Source: a virus
Virus record (IMG/VR): IMGVR_UViG_3300047409_000788
Span: 1-53,391 of that record
Direction: 5' to 3' (one strand)
DNA length: 53,391 nucleotides
Shown: positions 33,671-42,300 of the stretch, piece after piece
How the letters are laid out: every line of letters starts with the position of its first letter
How positions within the stretch are numbered: the stretch's first letter is position 1
Notes under the pieces: generated by a model
Databases searched by the model: none
Told to the model about the DNA's origin: nothing
The model's input: only the letters and a program-made list of their open reading frames with translations
Program-made: the position numbers and the translations under genes

Positions 33671-34284
33671 CCTTTCAAAACCTGGGCTATATTACTTTGC
33701 AAATCCGAGACAATGAGCGGAAGAAACTTGTCTACAGTAGGGCGAAGTGCTGGCCTTGGCTTAATCCGTACTTCAGACCTGAGCAAGAACAAGGGGCGAA
33801 TCTCTTTATTTCCTAGTCTTTCAAAAACTATCAAATTGCCTGCGCGGCTTCTCGCAATAAACGTATTCGGGAAGTCTCGGGGGCCGCCTTTCGCCACACC
33901 AGCCGCTGTGCGGGCTGCTGGCAAGGGAATAGCCAAAAATTTCCCTCGCGTAGGCCGGATAACGGTTTCGCTGCGCCCATCGATGCCCTCATGCACGCCC
34001 GCGTATGCGGCCACCCCTGTCCCGACATACCCGAGTGTCCCGGTCACCGTGTGCCCTGTGACCTGCACGCTGCTGCCCAGCGCTGCCCGCAAGGCCCCGG
34101 TCCTGACCGCCGTCGCCGTGGGCGTCGTGGCACTCGCACTGCGGTAGGTTGCCCGGGCATACGTCACGGCTTCGGTGAGGCGCCGGGTCAGGACCTGACC
34201 CGTGATCTCCACCAGGCGGTGCCCGGCCAGCGCATACTGCTCCCGTACATTGGCAACCCCTGTCATCTGTATCGTCCAGGGCAT
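33667..34284 (-). CDS. HK97 gp10-like head-tail protein
   Basis: 205 residues. GALRAALGSSVQVTGHTVTG, YAGVHEGIDGRSETVIRPTR and GKFLAIPL follow the pattern of the HK97-gp10 family, in which YA..VE or YA..HE follows a short sheet. It acts at the head-tail joint. AAGGAG precedes the ATG. Gene order (DnaT-like, closure, gp10-like, terminator) is normal for siphoviruses read right to left. Confidence 0.75.
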   Translation of the reverse strand: MPWTIQMTGVANVREQYALAGHRLVEITGQVLTRRLTEAVTYARATYRSASATTPTATAVRTGALRAALGSSVQVTGHTVTGTLGYVGTGVAAYAGVHEGIDGRSETVIRPTRGKFLAIPLPAARTAAGVAKGGPRDFPNTFIARSRAGNLIVFERLGNKEIRPLFLLRSEVRIKPRPALRPTVDKFLPLIVSDLQSNIAQVLKG

Positions 34285-34287
34285 CGG

Positions 34288-34509
34288 CTACTCCTTCCCG
34301 CTTCCCGTGAGGTGCGGCGGCGTCGACAACGAGGCTTGCAGGTCTTTGCACAGGAACATGATGCCGGACACCGTCGCTATCAGCCACGCGCCCGGCTTCA
34401 CCTGACCATCGCCGGTCATGGACCCGAGCAACAGCGTGCCCGCCCCCATCAGGCCCGTGGTGAGGGCGGATACCGCCATGCGCAGCAGCCGCGCCGTGTT
34501 CGGGGTCAT
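34288..34509 (-). CDS. Small two-helix membrane protein, holin-like
   Basis: 73 residues. Two hydrophobic segments (MAVSALTTGLMGAGTLLLG and PGAWLIATVSGIMFLC) flank a polar turn (SMTGDGQ). The size and topology would fit a class II holin, but the gene lies among head-completion genes and no endolysin is next to it. The ATG overlaps the stop of the upstream gene by four bases (ATGA), which sets the start. Confidence 0.5.
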   Translation of the reverse strand: MTPNTARLLRMAVSALTTGLMGAGTLLLGSMTGDGQVKPGAWLIATVSGIMFLCKDLQASLSTPPHLTGSGKE

Positions 34510-34889
34510 GCGGGCGGCAGGCGGCGGCCCTGCATCTGCCAGAAAGGATACCCGGGCCCGCCCTGGGGATTCATGATCCGCCAATGGCTGCCATCGGCCC
34601 GGAGCACCTCATCAAAGGTGGTGACCGGCCAGGTGACCTCCTGGGTGGCGATCCGGAGCCGCCGGTCTTCCCGCAGGACGTGGGTGCTGCGGTCCCCTGC
34701 CGTGAGCCCCTGCAGGGCAATGACCTGCTCGCTATACTGCTCAAATTGGACGGACAGCCCTGGATAGTCGATCGGCGTGGCGGAGCTGTGCGTGCGCGAG
34801 CGATAGGTGACCGCTTCCCACCGAGCCGGGAGCACTTGCTGGACCATGGTGGCCATACGATCCATCAGGGCTTGGGTCAGGACTGGCAT
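34506..34889 (-). CDS. Probable head closure/completion protein
   Basis: 127 residues. The central and C-terminal parts (RLRIATQEVTWPVTTFDEVL, RADGSHWRIMNPQGG) follow the pattern of small head-closure proteins that seal the portal after packaging. It lies between the DnaT-like connector and the gp10-like gene. Family assigned mainly by order. Confidence 0.55.
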   Translation of the reverse strand: MPVLTQALMDRMATMVQQVLPARWEAVTYRSRTHSSATPIDYPGLSVQFEQYSEQVIALQGLTAGDRSTHVLREDRRLRIATQEVTWPVTTFDEVLRADGSHWRIMNPQGGPGYPFWQMQGRRLPPA

Positions 34890-34893
34890 AAGG

Positions 34894-35415
34894 TTAGACC
34901 CGCAGCAAGGGGATATTCACGCCGCCGCTCATCGTGCCATAGCAGCGGAGGAGAAACCGCACCTCGGCAGGCATGCGCCGCCAGGGGGTCGCTGGGAGCC
35001 CCGCCGTGCGAAAGACGATGGTGGTATCCCCCGCTTTCACGGACGCCAGGGCGCCTTGCTCCTGCATCCCCACGTTTTCACTGGTGTCCCGGCGCAAGGC
35101 CAGCGCATAAAGGGCCGTCGCCAGTGCGATATCCGGAGGGATCGTGGTGGGGTCGAGCGGCCGGCCCAACGCATCCTGTTGGCCCGCCATAGGCCAGGGC
35201 AGGGCCTGGGTCAGGGTGGTGGGCCTGCCGTCCCAGAGTATATGCTCATTGAGGAGACGGGTTGCCCAGATCAGGGCCCGGGCGGAGTCCTCCATCCAGT
35301 CGTCGCCTGCGGTCCACGGCTCCGTGTGCAACCGGCCCGTGAGGAGATCGGTGGCGTGTTGCAAGGTCACATAGGAGTTGGCCAGCGGGCTGCCGGCGAT
35401 CGCAATGAGATCCAC
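34894..35415 (-). CDS. Head-tail connector, DnaT-like
   Basis: 173 residues. NSYVTLQHATDLLTGRLH, then ALIWATRLLNEHILWDGRPT, QALPWPMAG and TIPPDIALATALYALAL. This is the 'DnaT-like' phage protein pattern and is thought to be a head-tail adaptor. GTG start at 35415 just after GGAGGGAGG. It comes second in the minus-strand block, after the small 35.4 kb gene. Confidence 0.7.
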   Translation of the reverse strand: MDLIAIAGSPLANSYVTLQHATDLLTGRLHTEPWTAGDDWMEDSARALIWATRLLNEHILWDGRPTTLTQALPWPMAGQQDALGRPLDPTTIPPDIALATALYALALRRDTSENVGMQEQGALASVKAGDTTIVFRTAGLPATPWRRMPAEVRFLLRCYGTMSGGVNIPLLRV

Positions 35416-35429
35416 ACTTCCTCCCTCCG

Positions 35430-35705
35430 CTACTTTTTCTCCGGGGGTTGCGGCCCACTCGGGTGCAGAGGGCTCGCGTGGACCTCTGGGACTTTCGCGG
35501 GGTCTGCGCCTTTGAGAGCGCCTTTCCCACTGGAGGCCGCCCCTTCGACATAGACGGGCCAGTCGGCGGGGTTATAGGCCAGGCCCTGCTGATACATATA
35601 CTGCGGCAAGCCTTCCCGGTAGTCGGCCTGATTAATAATCATGTAGCCTTCCGGTGTGTCCGGCCGGGCCACTTTCACCGTCGGTATTTGCTGATACTCG
35701 GCCAT
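35430..35705 (-). CDS. Small head-associated protein, 91 residues
   Basis: MAEYQQIPTVKVARPDTPEG then YMIINQADYREGLPQYMYQQ. Short proteins with VKVARPG.PEGYMIIN are usually found just after the major capsid gene in siphoviruses. Here it is the first gene of the block and no capsid gene precedes it. GGAGAAC lies upstream of ATG 35705. Confidence 0.6.
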   Translation of the reverse strand: MAEYQQIPTVKVARPDTPEGYMIINQADYREGLPQYMYQQGLAYNPADWPVYVEGAASSGKGALKGADPAKVPEVHASPLHPSGPQPPEKK

Positions 35706-36308
35706 GGGATGTTCTCCTAAAAAGGCGTGTGAGAGACCCCTCACTTTGAGCGAGGGGAGGCACACACGTGGCTCGCACGAGCCACAATCTTTGTTCAAGG
35801 TTTTTCATAGCTTTGTGTAGTCTTTGTTCACTGTTCCTAAACAAACCAATGTGGTATACTTTCTCTGTTGTGCCATGCTCTTTCTAATCCGTGTAGGTGG
35901 TTGGCTATCGGAGGGACAGCCGTAAAACACGTACCGTACCGTAGCACGCACATGAAGTATGGCGTCGCGCGACAGTTGTTCAGCCATCGGCTGGCTGTCC
36001 CACATGGACGCTCCACGATACTTCTTAACGCGCTTGTTGCTGGCGCGGGCGCCAACGGGACGAGAACTGTTGGTAAGTAAGAGACACGGCATAGGTCTCC
36101 CCTCGGGACGTCGAGGGCCGGTTTAGGGAATCCCCCGGATTTATCTGGGGGAGGACGTCAAGATCCCCTGGTAGCCCTCTGGCGTGCCCCGAGCCGCCCC
36201 CGCAACTGGCGTCCCTGGACCATCCTCGCACAAGAAATCCTTGTCTTCCGCGTGCCAAGCGTGTAAGGTTAGCGTACGCGGGTTGGTACGCTTGCCTGAG
36301 AGGTTTTT
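35706..36308. other. Divergent intergenic region with hairpins
   Basis: A ~600-base stretch between the leftward tail block and the rightward head block; it should hold promoters for both. No convincing gene. Hairpins seen: GTGGCTCG/CGAGCCAC near 35769-35784, CCCCTC/GAGGGG near 35737-35758, TCCCCC..GGGGGA near 36130-36152, and AGCGTAC/GTACGCT near 36271-36292, the last followed by TTTTT just before ATG 36309. TATACT occurs at 35854-35859 on the plus strand without a good -35. Short frames here (such as 35868-36080) show no recognisable product. Confidence 0.55.
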
Positions 36309-36740
36309 ATGACGCCTTTTACTGCTCCGCTCTCCTGGTTGCCGGCGGCGAACGATCCGTGGATGATCGCCCCGTGCGTCGTCACCGCCGCGACGGCGGC
36401 AGACTGGGATGCGGCCGTGCTCACCGATGCCGCGTATGAGCCGATCTGGCGCGAAGTCCTGGCCGCCACCGCTTGCCAAGGAGTCTCCACGCTCATGCAC
36501 CTTTGCTCTGATACGTGTCAGAGGCACTCCCATCTCCTCACCCAGGACCTGCACTGCCCCTGCGCCGCGAATGACGATGTGCTGGGCGGGGCCGCCGCCG
36601 TGGCCGTGCCCGTCGTCCAGCCGTCGGAGGGCAGCGCCTACGTCTGCCCGGCGCAGCATTGGCATCGCTGGCTCGTGGGAGCCGTCCTGTGTGCGCTGGT
36701 GCACCTCGGCGGGAGCCTGCTCGGCTGGAAACGGACGTGA
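36309..36740 (+). CDS. Hypothetical protein with C-terminal membrane helix
   Basis: 143 residues. Several cysteines and histidines are clustered in the middle (CSDTCQRHSHLL, LHCPCAAND, CPAQHWHRW), which might bind metal. The C-terminus is one hydrophobic helix ending GWKRT (WLVGAVLCALVHLGGSLLGW). Its last bases overlap the small terminase ATG. Family not recognised; a lysis role (spanin-like or pinholin-like) is only one possibility. Confidence 0.5.
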   Translation: MTPFTAPLSWLPAANDPWMIAPCVVTAATAADWDAAVLTDAAYEPIWREVLAATACQGVSTLMHLCSDTCQRHSHLLTQDLHCPCAANDDVLGGAAAVAVPVVQPSEGSAYVCPAQHWHRWLVGAVLCALVHLGGSLLGWKRT

Positions 36741-37282
36741 TGAAGCGAGAGCGGCCCTTATCTCCGAAGCAGCAACGATTTATCGATGAGTATTTGGTGG
36801 ATTTAAACGCGACCCAGGCCTACCAGCGTGCTGGGTATCACGGTACTGGGAATGGAGCCGAAGTCAATGCGCATCGTTTACTAAGGAGCGCTAAGGTTGC
36901 GGCAGCTATCCATGCGGCACAAGTGGCCCGCTCCCACCGCACCCATATTACCCAAGATGCCGTCCTGCATGAGATTGCCCTCCTCCAACATTCCGACGTG
37001 ACCCACTACCAGGTTGACGATTACGGCAATGTGACCTTAGCTGCCAGCGCTCCCCCGGAGGCCATGCGGGCGGTGGCGAGTCTCCGGAAGAAAATCGTGC
37101 ATACCGAGGCGGGCATCAGCTACGAAACCGAACTGAAACTCTGGAATAAGCCGGCAGCCTTGCGCATGGGCGGGGACCATTTGGGCTTGTTTAAGAAAGG
37201 CGAGGGATTACAAGAGTTGGGCGCGGGATTGGCGGCCTTGTTAGCCGCAGCAGGCGCCCAGAAGAACGTCGAAGACCCTTGA
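36740..37282 (+). CDS. Terminase small subunit
   Basis: 180 residues from MKRERPLSPKQQRFIDEYLV. DLNATQAYQRAGYHG and EVNAHRLLRSAKVAAAI are the classic pattern of the terminase_2 DNA-recognition domain. It recognises packaging sites and loads the large subunit. The start overlaps the previous stop (TGATG). The downstream large subunit begins ten bases after its stop. Confidence 0.88.
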   Translation: MKRERPLSPKQQRFIDEYLVDLNATQAYQRAGYHGTGNGAEVNAHRLLRSAKVAAAIHAAQVARSHRTHITQDAVLHEIALLQHSDVTHYQVDDYGNVTLAASAPPEAMRAVASLRKKIVHTEAGISYETELKLWNKPAALRMGGDHLGLFKKGEGLQELGAGLAALLAAAGAQKNVEDP

Positions 37283-37292
37283 GTGAGCGTGT

Positions 37293-38747
37293 ATGTCCGT
37301 CACCACACCGTCCCCGCCGCATCTGGAAGAGTATCTGGCGTTGCGCCAACTCTGGAAAGACGCGCCACGCCTCTACGTCAAGCAACGCTTTGGCGTGACA
37401 CCGACGTCGCAGCAGTATCAAATTCTTGATGCGATTGTGCCGCCTGGCGCGAAGGTGACGGTGCGGAGCGGGCATCTGACCGGCAAAAGCTCGGCAGCCT
37501 CATGGATCATTTTTTGGTTTTTAGAGACGTTTGACTTCTCGCGCATCCCATGCACCGCACCATCGGCTCACCAACTCACCGATGTGCTGTGGGCTGAATT
37601 GTCCAAGTGGCGCCGGGCCGCTGATGCATTGAGTGCCCAGCGGAAGGACCCCCGTAGGTTCTGGCTTTCTGCCCTGTTTACCTTGACGACCGAAAGCTTG
37701 TATGATCCTGGGGCCCGGGAATGGGGTGCGGTGGCCCGCACCGCCAAAAAGGAAAACCCCGAAGCGTTGCAGGGCATGCACGCCGAGCATATCTTATATG
37801 TGATCGATGAGGCATCCGGCGTCCCCGAGGAAGTGTATGAAGCGGCAGAAGGGGCGCTGGCGTCTCAGAACGCCCGCGTGCTGATGCTCGGCAACCCGAC
37901 CCGTACCACGGGCACGTTTCATGCCTCCCATCATCAAAACCGTCGGGAATATACGCCCCTCCATTTTCGCTCGCAGGATTCGACGCTCCCGACGGCAGAC
38001 CCGGATTACCGGCCCCGCCTCGTCCGCAAGTGGGGCGAAGGGTCGAACGTGGTCCGCGTCCGCGCCGACGGAGAGTTTCCCCGTCAAGAGGATGACGTCC
38101 TCATCTCCCTGGATCATACAGAGCCGTGCACCACGCGCGAGCCCCGGCCGGGGGAGGGCCGGCGGCGGCTGGGCGTGGACGTCGCCCGGCAGGGGAGCGA
38201 TCGCAGCGTCCTGGTCTTGCGCCACGGCGGCGTGGTGGAGCATATCCAGATTTTCAGCAAGCAAGACACGATGCACACCGTGGGCTGTATTGTCGCGGTC
38301 CTGGCGCCCTGGCAGGTGGAAGAGGTCGACGTCGACGTGATTGGCCTCGGCGCCGGCGTCTATGACCGCCTCGCCGAGCTGAAGCGGCAGGGGGCGATCT
38401 CCTGTGCCGTGCTGGCCGTCAACGTGGCGCAGGAGGCCCCGCCGGTCCGCCATCCGGCCGATGCCAAGCCGCGCCTCCTCCGGGATTTTCTGTGGCTGGA
38501 AATGGCGCGCTGGCTGCGAGAGGAGAGCCCGGTGTTCACCGCCAGCGATCGGGAGGCATGCCAGGACCTGGCCGGGGAACTGGCCACGGTGAAGTTTCAC
38601 CTGGATAGCAACGGGTGCGTGGTGATTGAAGACAAGGATGCGATGAAAAAAAGGCTGGGGATGAGCCCCGATCTGGCCGATGCGCTCGGCTGCACCTTCT
38701 GTCCCCCGGCCCCGCGGGGGGGACCCATTGCGGTGAGAGGGTATTAA
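37293..38747 (+). CDS. Terminase large subunit
   Basis: 484 residues. The ATPase part has a deviant Walker A (SGHLTGKSS, 59-67) and Walker B (HILYVIDEAS, 166-175). A coupling motif is likely at LGNPTRTTG (199-207). The RuvC-like nuclease has LGVDVARQGSDRS (293-305), IGLGAGVYDRL and a final acidic motif in SPDLADALG. It pumps DNA into the procapsid and cuts concatemers. It is the best phylogenetic marker in the window. Confidence 0.93.
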   Translation: MSVTTPSPPHLEEYLALRQLWKDAPRLYVKQRFGVTPTSQQYQILDAIVPPGAKVTVRSGHLTGKSSAASWIIFWFLETFDFSRIPCTAPSAHQLTDVLWAELSKWRRAADALSAQRKDPRRFWLSALFTLTTESLYDPGAREWGAVARTAKKENPEALQGMHAEHILYVIDEASGVPEEVYEAAEGALASQNARVLMLGNPTRTTGTFHASHHQNRREYTPLHFRSQDSTLPTADPDYRPRLVRKWGEGSNVVRVRADGEFPRQEDDVLISLDHTEPCTTREPRPGEGRRRLGVDVARQGSDRSVLVLRHGGVVEHIQIFSKQDTMHTVGCIVAVLAPWQVEEVDVDVIGLGAGVYDRLAELKRQGAISCAVLAVNVAQEAPPVRHPADAKPRLLRDFLWLEMARWLREESPVFTASDREACQDLAGELATVKFHLDSNGCVVIEDKDAMKKRLGMSPDLADALGCTFCPPAPRGGPIAVRGY

Positions 38748-38751
38748 CGCC

Positions 38752-40206
38752 ATGCCCGTCGATAGTCAACACCCCGCGTATGTCCGCTATTTTCCCCAAT
38801 GGCAACGCTGTCGGGATGTCATGGAAGGCACCGACGCGGTGAAGGGCCGGGCGACCGGGGACCAGGCCGTGCCGCATGGCAGTGGCACGGCCTACTTGCC
38901 GCAACCAAGTGGGATGCAGGCGAGGGACTATCAAGCCTATAAGACCAGGGCGGCGTTCTTTGGGGCCAGTGGCCGCGTGCGGCAAGGGCTGGAAGGTCTC
39001 ATCGAACGCAAACCGCCCGCCATCGTCGTTCCGCAGATGATTGAAGCGCATCTAGCCGATATTACGGGAACGGGGGTCAGCCTCCACGCCCTGAGTAGCC
39101 ATCTGATTACCGAGCATTTGACGACGGGGCGGATTGGGATTCTGGTGGACTTGCCCGAAGAGGACCAGGTGGCCGGGCAGGTGCGGCCGCGCTGGACGCT
39201 CGCGACCGCGGAGCAACTTATCAATTGGCGCCACATGCGGACCCCACTCGGCACGCAGGTCTATCGGCAAGTGGTCTTCGAAGAAGAGATCGACGAGGAA
39301 GACCCCACCGATCCCTATCGCCATCTCGTCATCCCGCAATGGCGGGAAACGGTCTTGGAAGACGGACACTATACCGTGCGCATTTGGCGCAAGGTCCAGG
39401 GCGTGACGGGGGAGACGTTTCTCCTCCGCGATGAGCGCCACCCCCATCGCCGGGGGACCCCGCTTGCGGCGCTCCCGGTCTTTATCCTCAACGCGGATTC
39501 GCTCGATATGACGCTCGGGCCGCCGCCGCTCTTGGATGTGGTGGATTTGAACCTGGCCCATTATCGGACGAACGCCGACTTTAAACATTCGCTGCACATG
39601 TCTTCCCTAGCCACGGCCTACATCACGGGTTGGGAGAATGAAGAGGCAGAAATGCGGGTGGGGGCCCTCACGGCGTGGGTGATTCCCCCCGCCGACGCCC
39701 GGGTGGGGTACCTCGAACCTTCCGGCGCGGGCTGGCAGGGGATGCAGGACGATATGCGCGCCACGGAGGCCCAAATGGCCGTATTGGGGGCGCGGCTCCT
39801 CGAACCGCAACGGCGGACGATCGAAGCGGCGGAAACGCATCAAATCCGGCAATCGGCCGAGCTGAGTATCATGGAAGCCTATGCGCTGGCCGCGTCGGCC
39901 CTCATCACCAAGGCGCTGCGGTGCCACGCCTGGTGGGCCGGGGCGACCGACGACCCCGACGATGCGGGCATTACCTTTACGCTCAATACCGATTTCCTCC
40001 CGACGACCATTGATGCCCCCACGCTGACGGCGTTGACCGCGGCCTGGCAGGCCGGCGCGGTGACCCAAGAAGACCTCTATTATAACCTGGTGCGCGGCAA
40101 TGTGGTCCAGCCGGGGGTGCCGTTTGCCGAGTGGCAGCGCACCCTCCAGGCGCAAGTGCCCGCGATTGACCCCCGCACGCTGGTCCCGGGCGCGCAGGAG
40201 TTCTAG
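38752..40206 (+). CDS. Portal protein, DUF4055 type
   Basis: 484 residues. HPAYVRYFPQWQRCRDVMEG opens the family pattern; RAAFFGASGRVRQGLEGLIE, ITEHLTTGRIGILVDLPE and PPLLDVVDLNLAHYRTNADF follow. DUF4055 proteins stand at the portal position in many siphoviruses. It starts four bases after the terminase stop. The portal ring joins head and tail and admits DNA. Confidence 0.85.
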   Translation: MPVDSQHPAYVRYFPQWQRCRDVMEGTDAVKGRATGDQAVPHGSGTAYLPQPSGMQARDYQAYKTRAAFFGASGRVRQGLEGLIERKPPAIVVPQMIEAHLADITGTGVSLHALSSHLITEHLTTGRIGILVDLPEEDQVAGQVRPRWTLATAEQLINWRHMRTPLGTQVYRQVVFEEEIDEEDPTDPYRHLVIPQWRETVLEDGHYTVRIWRKVQGVTGETFLLRDERHPHRRGTPLAALPVFILNADSLDMTLGPPPLLDVVDLNLAHYRTNADFKHSLHMSSLATAYITGWENEEAEMRVGALTAWVIPPADARVGYLEPSGAGWQGMQDDMRATEAQMAVLGARLLEPQRRTIEAAETHQIRQSAELSIMEAYALAASALITKALRCHAWWAGATDDPDDAGITFTLNTDFLPTTIDAPTLTALTAAWQAGAVTQEDLYYNLVRGNVVQPGVPFAEWQRTLQAQVPAIDPRTLVPGAQEF

Positions 40207-40210
40207 CGCC

Positions 40211-41206
40211 ATGCCCTTTCGCGTCACGTTCACCTATCAGCCCGCGCCCGCGGCCCGCCCCCCGGACCCGCGGCGGGCCGCCCTGGTCCTCCGGCTCCAG
40301 GCCCTCGCAGATCGGGCCACGACCCGCCTCCGCCAGCTCTGGCAGGGCGTCTTGACGGACCTGCACAGCGAGGGGAAGGGAATAGGGAATAGGGAGATAG
40401 GGAATAGGGAGATAGGGGGCGGGGGGAATCTCTCCCTACCTCCCTACCTCCCTACCTCCCTACCTCCCTCTTTCCCTTCCCCCCCGCTGACGGAACAAGG
40501 GGTGACCGGGATCATCGCCGCCGCCCTGACCCAGCCGGCGCAACGGCTCCTGCCGGTGGTGCTGGAGGAGGCGGTGGTGCGTGCGGGAACGCAGACCCTG
40601 GCCACGCTGGGCGTGGCCCTGCCCTTGCAGCCGGGGACGGCGGCGGTCCACCAGGCGATCGATGCGTATGTCGGGACGCAAATTCAGGCCATTAGCGAGA
40701 CGACCCGCGAGGCGATCCGCGCGGTCTTACAGACGGGATGGCAGACGGGCCAGCCGCTGGCGGAGGTCACGCGCGCGGTGCAGGCCGTCCTCGGGCTGAC
40801 CCCGCGCCAGGCCCAAACAGTCGCCCGGCTTCAGGCGCGGCTCACGGCGGAGGGGCGCACGCCCCTCCAGATTCAGCGGGCGGTCGCGACCGCCAGTCGG
40901 GTGGCGCTGCGCCAGCGGGCGTTGCAAATTGCCCGCACCGAAGCGCAGTATGCCAGCAATCTCGGGAGCCATCTCGCCCTCCTGCGGAGCGTGGACGCGG
41001 GGCTCCTGGACGCCCAGGCGGTGCGCCGGGTGTGGACGACGGCCGTCGATGAAGCCCTCTGCCCGGACTGTGCGCCGGTGCCGAGCATGAATCCGGACGG
41101 CGTGGGGGTGCAGGAGCCGTTTCATACGCCGCTCGGGGACACGCTGTTTCCCCCGCTCCATACAAATTGCCGCTGCGTGGCAGATACCATCTTTGCCTCG
41201 CAGTGA
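40211..41206 (+). CDS. Minor head protein, Mu F/SPP1 gp7-like
   Basis: 331 residues. The C-terminal half has the Mu F pattern: ALQIARTEAQYASNLGSHLA, then VWTTAVDEALCPDCAPV and PLHTNCRCVADT. It is thought to enter the head with DNA or help portal assembly. Residues ~54-94 are an in-frame low-complexity insert encoded by a purine/pyrimidine repeat (GNREIGNREIGG then a P/S/L-rich part). ATG 40211 is chosen because it lies two codons after the portal stop. Confidence 0.8.
   Translation: MPFRVTFTYQPAPAARPPDPRRAALVLRLQALADRATTRLRQLWQGVLTDLHSEGKGIGNREIGNREIGGGGNLSLPPYLPTSLPPSFPSPPLTEQGVTGIIAAALTQPAQRLLPVVLEEAVVRAGTQTLATLGVALPLQPGTAAVHQAIDAYVGTQIQAISETTREAIRAVLQTGWQTGQPLAEVTRAVQAVLGLTPRQAQTVARLQARLTAEGRTPLQIQRAVATASRVALRQRALQIARTEAQYASNLGSHLALLRSVDAGLLDAQAVRRVWTTAVDEALCPDCAPVPSMNPDGVGVQEPFHTPLGDTLFPPLHTNCRCVADTIFASQ
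40371..40493. repeat. Purine/pyrimidine short repeat inside the minor head gene
   Basis: Units of GGGAATA and GGGAGATA in tandem, followed by several copies of CTCCCTAC and a C/T-rich end. The two halves are partly complementary and could fold back. Total ~123 bases, in frame. Related sequence at 1343-1364. Confidence 0.7.
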
Positions 41207-41219
41207 GGAGACGAATGTC

Positions 41220-41459
41220 ATGAGTGACGTCCCCCTTGCGCCGTGTCTGCTCTGCCATGCAACCACCTCGCTCACGGTGCAGGCCGCCCGTGATCCCTTC
41301 TTCGGGACCGCCGCCGTCCCGGAGGGCGTCTCTCCGGCAGGGTGGGCCGTGCGGTGTACCGCGTGTGCCCTCCGTGGTCCCTGGCGCGCCACGGCGGCCG
41401 CCGCCCGCCAGGTCTGGAATGTACAGGTGGCCCCCAAAACCATAGACAAGGAGGAGTGA
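41220..41459 (+). CDS. Lar-like zinc-ribbon protein, 79 residues
   Basis: CLLCHATTSLTV and VRCTACALRGPW form two C-x2-C knuckles, followed by AAARQVWN. This is the pattern of Lar-type restriction-alleviation proteins and of Com-like zinc ribbons. Lar dampens host type I restriction; that role is inferred. Start at ATG 41220, soon after the minor head stop. It lies between head genes. Confidence 0.6.
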   Translation: MSDVPLAPCLLCHATTSLTVQAARDPFFGTAAVPEGVSPAGWAVRCTACALRGPWRATAAAARQVWNVQVAPKTIDKEE

Positions 41460-41462
41460 GCC

Positions 41463-42236
41463 ATGGCCCTCAAAGGGTCGTTTGACCATCCGGATGATGC
41501 CCCAGAGTTTTTACGAGACCATGTCGTCGAGAAAGAGGGGAAATGGGTGCTCGATGTTGAGGGTTATGTCAGCAAGGAGACCCTCGACTCGTTTCGGACG
41601 AATAACCGCCAACTGAAGAATGAAGGGGATAAGCTGAAAAAAGACCTCGAACTCCTGCACAAACAATTCACCGACACGGAGACGCGCTATGCGGGCGTGG
41701 ACCCGGAGGAATATCGGGCGATGAAGGCCGCCCCAACGGATGTACAGAAACAGATTGCGGAAGCCGAGGCGCGGCTCAAAGCGAGCTATGAGAAAACCTA
41801 TGGGGAACAGTTCGCCCGCGAACAAGCGCGCACCAAAGAAGCCGAGGCCAAATTCCATCACGCCCTCATCGCCAACGAGGTCGCCCTGGCGGCGCCGGGC
41901 GTGGGGGTCCAGGAGACCGCCCTGGAAGACCTCCAGACCCGCGCGTCCCGCGTCTTCCGCGTCACCGAGGGCAAGGTGGTCCCCTTCCGAGGGGAAGACC
42001 CGCTGTATAGCGAGAAAGAGCCCTCGCAATTTCTCAGTATGAAAGAATGGCTGGGGGGCTTGCAAAAAGAGTATCCCCACTATTTCAAACCGAGTGCGGG
42101 CGGCGGCGCCGGCGGCGGCTTGGGGGGCCGCAGCCAGAACGGCCGGCCCGTTATCCCGGCGAGCGATCAACGCGCCTTCATTGCCCGGCTGGAGGATATC
42201 GCCTCGGGCAAGGTCGAGGTCGATCTGAACGCCTAA
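41463..42236 (+). CDS. Capsid scaffold protein
   Basis: 257 residues. GFVDHPDD-like start, then a long charged coiled coil (residues ~40-140; LKNEGDKLKKDLELLHKQFT, AEARLKASYEKTYGEQFARE) and a glycine-rich linker (GGGAGGGLGG). The C-terminal helix includes AFIARLEDIASGKVEV. This is the standard layout of scaffold proteins that lie just before the major capsid gene. GAGGAG precedes the ATG. No capsid gene follows here. Confidence 0.82.
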   Translation: MALKGSFDHPDDAPEFLRDHVVEKEGKWVLDVEGYVSKETLDSFRTNNRQLKNEGDKLKKDLELLHKQFTDTETRYAGVDPEEYRAMKAAPTDVQKQIAEAEARLKASYEKTYGEQFAREQARTKEAEAKFHHALIANEVALAAPGVGVQETALEDLQTRASRVFRVTEGKVVPFRGEDPLYSEKEPSQFLSMKEWLGGLQKEYPHYFKPSAGGGAGGGLGGRSQNGRPVIPASDQRAFIARLEDIASGKVEVDLNA

Positions 42237-42266
42237 GCGCCGGGCGGCGGCCTGGGGCGGCTGGCG

Positions 42267-42294
42267 TTGACATGATGAACGACTAGGTTATACT
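42267..42294 (+). promoter_or_regulatory. Consensus sigma70 promoter
   Basis: TTGACA (42267-42272), a 16-base spacer, TATACT (42289-42294). The predicted start is at or next to the ATG at 42301, so the mRNA would have almost no leader. Good match to consensus on both boxes. Confidence 0.75.
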
Positions 42295-42300
42295 GAGGCT

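Noticed and set aside
35868-36080. Plus-strand frame of 70 codons
   Set aside because: Considered as a capsid or HNH remnant; no motif found.
35805-36092. Minus-strand frame of 95 codons in the divergent region
   Set aside because: No ribosome-binding site or recognisable pattern; it crosses likely promoter and hairpin sequence.
36025-36258. Minus-strand frame of 77 codons
   Set aside because: Composition and lack of motif suggest chance.
36309-36740. Reading the 143-residue protein as a spanin or holin
   Set aside because: It has one C-terminal helix but no lipobox or N-terminal anchor, and no endolysin neighbour, so it was left as hypothetical.
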